From Methanomethylovorans sp. PtaU1.Bin093 (lineage in GTDB: Archaea > Halobacteriota > Methanosarcinia > Methanosarcinales > Methanosarcinaceae): a stretch of DNA of 64,000 nt. Positions within the stretch are counted from its first letter, which is position 1. Each line of letters opens with the position of its first letter. A program made the translations under genes and the position numbers. Below the pieces are notes generated by a model, which had not been told where the DNA came from, ran no database searches, and was given only the letters and a program-made list of their open reading frames with translations. Below are positions 63,145 through 64,000 of the stretch, piece by piece. The stretch lies in assembly GCF_002067275.1 (NCBI RefSeq), contig NZ_MVQX01000087.1, positions 28,623 to 92,622 on the forward strand, read 5' to 3'.

Positions 63145-63939
63145 TTATTTTTGTGCTTCGGTCATATCTTTTCTTATTTTTCTTCTCAGGAACTGCTCAG
63201 CAGTCCATCCGATGGCGTTGTAAAGCGGATTGACCGGCACATCCACGTAGTACTTTGATTGTGGTCTTAGCCAGCCCTGCTCTTTCCAGTAAGCATGATC
63301 TGTGGGCGAGTCCTGAACAAGTTCTCCAAAACTTGCTTTCTGGGCGTGGAATATAATGACATCTCGAAGCCCCGGCGAACGGCGCTCTTTTTTCATGAGT
63401 GCATCGTAAAATATGGCTGCTGCCTTCTTTAATTTCTGTTCGTTCTCAAGCTCTTTCTTCTGGGACATTGCGACCGGGGGAGTGACGATGCCGACCCTGT
63501 TTGTCACTTCAAAACCCCAGACGCTTGCTACCAGCTGCATATAATCCAGTATGTCCTTAAGACCCGTGGCTCCGGTAGTTGATAGCAGCAGAGCCTTTTT
63601 ATGAAAGAAGCGTGGGCGATGGAATATGTACGATAAGCGGTCGATGAAGGTTTTCATGAGCGCTGAAACGCCCATGCCATAGACGGGTGTTGCAAAGATC
63701 ACTCCGTCAGCATCATGCATCTTCTGCTCGATGAGAGGCGCATCGTCCTTGAAGGGGCAATGGTCCTCCCCTTTGACAAAACAGGAAAAACAACCGCAGC
63801 AATGCGACAGGTTCATGTCTTTGAGCATAAGGTACTCAAATTCAACGTCACCCTTTGACCGCATGACCTCTTCTATCCTTTTGGCAGCCCGATAGGTATT
63901 GCCTTTTCTCGGACTTCCCATGATCACCAGGACTTTCAT
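63145..63939 (-). CDS. Iron-sulfur flavoprotein / flavodoxin-like NAD(P)H:FMN reductase
   Basis: 264 residues. FMN-binding MGSPRKGNTYRAAK (near 8-21), a cysteine cluster HCCGCFSCFVKGEDHC (residues about 49-64) like the compact [4Fe-4S] motif of methanogen Isf proteins, and VFATPVYGMGVSALMKTFIDR. Electron carrier or oxygen/peroxide stress enzyme in this family. It is longer than usual at the C-terminal end (about 60 extra residues). ATG 63939 is preferred over a TTG at 63960. The remaining 60 bases to the right edge hold no gene. Confidence 0.85.
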   Translation of the reverse strand: MKVLVIMGSPRKGNTYRAAKRIEEVMRSKGDVEFEYLMLKDMNLSHCCGCFSCFVKGEDHCPFKDDAPLIEQKMHDADGVIFATPVYGMGVSALMKTFIDRLSYIFHRPRFFHKKALLLSTTGATGLKDILDYMQLVASVWGFEVTNRVGIVTPPVAMSQKKELENEQKLKKAAAIFYDALMKKERRSPGLRDVIIFHAQKASFGELVQDSPTDHAYWKEQGWLRPQSKYYVDVPVNPLYNAIGWTAEQFLRRKIRKDMTEAQK

Positions 63940-64000
63940 ATTCTCAGCACATCCCTTCAATATTCATATAGTGCAAGGTCTGATGTTTTCAGAGTCTCTG

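Overview
The window is a 64 kb piece of a methanogenic archaeal chromosome, most likely from the family Methanosarcinaceae (a Methanolobus or Methanomethylovorans-like organism; the genus is inference). Evidence for this: a bifunctional Fae-Hps C-terminus, cytoplasmic heterodisulfide reductase subunits HdrC and HdrB, the archaeal shikimate-pathway enzymes AroA' and AroB', GTP cyclohydrolase MptA, the MC1 chromatin protein, ribosomal protein S17e, a split GMP synthetase, the RaSEA archaeosine enzyme and a methanogen-type nifH-I1-I2-D-K-E-N operon. Genes are tightly packed, many overlap by 4 bases (ATGA), and most carry GGAGG or GGTGA-type ribosome binding sites.

Layout. 0-6 kb: end of fae-hps with a terminator, tpiA, then a leftward aromatic operon aroA'-aroB'-aroD-aroE-tyrA behind a TATA box with an inverted repeat. 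6-31 kb: mostly housekeeping genes: a KaiC-like protein, guaAA, SRP54, a stress protein, initiator tRNA-Met, dinB, S17e, dapAB, pyrBI, an HPS-RraA fusion, a prepilin-type peptidase, recQ, guaAB, RaSEA, argB, MC1, mptA, an M20 peptidase, two acetyltransferases and tRNA-Arg(CCT). 31-41 kb: hdrCB, then a nitrogen-assimilation block with glnA, a four-piece glutamate synthase whose electron-input piece is an F420-binding FrhB homologue, and a second glnA facing it. 41-48.4 kb is accessory: a secreted repeat protein, a lipoprotein and membrane-bound winged-helix pair, then a MacB/LolD-type ABC exporter operon preceded by a structured leader and a 49-residue protein. 48.5-50.4 kb: a compact redox operon (two Rieske proteins, glutaredoxin, a ferredoxin:thioredoxin reductase-like protein, nitroreductase). 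50.4-57.9 kb: the complete Mo-type nif operon on the minus strand, without nifB. 58-64 kb: a five-PAS sensor histidine kinase, an orphan type I methyltransferase HsdM, a decayed gene fragment and an iron-sulfur flavoprotein.

How it fits together. Nitrogen fixation (nif), ammonium capture (two glutamine synthetases, F420-linked glutamate synthase) and use of glutamate and glutamine (argB, pyrB, guaA) lie in one region, and at least glnA and nifH have palindromic sites near the expected transcription start. The least explained items are the ABC-operon leader with mutually exclusive SD/anti-SD hairpins (44725-44894), a 96-nt nested inverted repeat after the glutamate synthase operon (38962-39057), a KaiC-like protein with a degenerate first ATPase domain, and the redox operon next to nif. 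I found no CRISPR array, insertion sequence or prophage.
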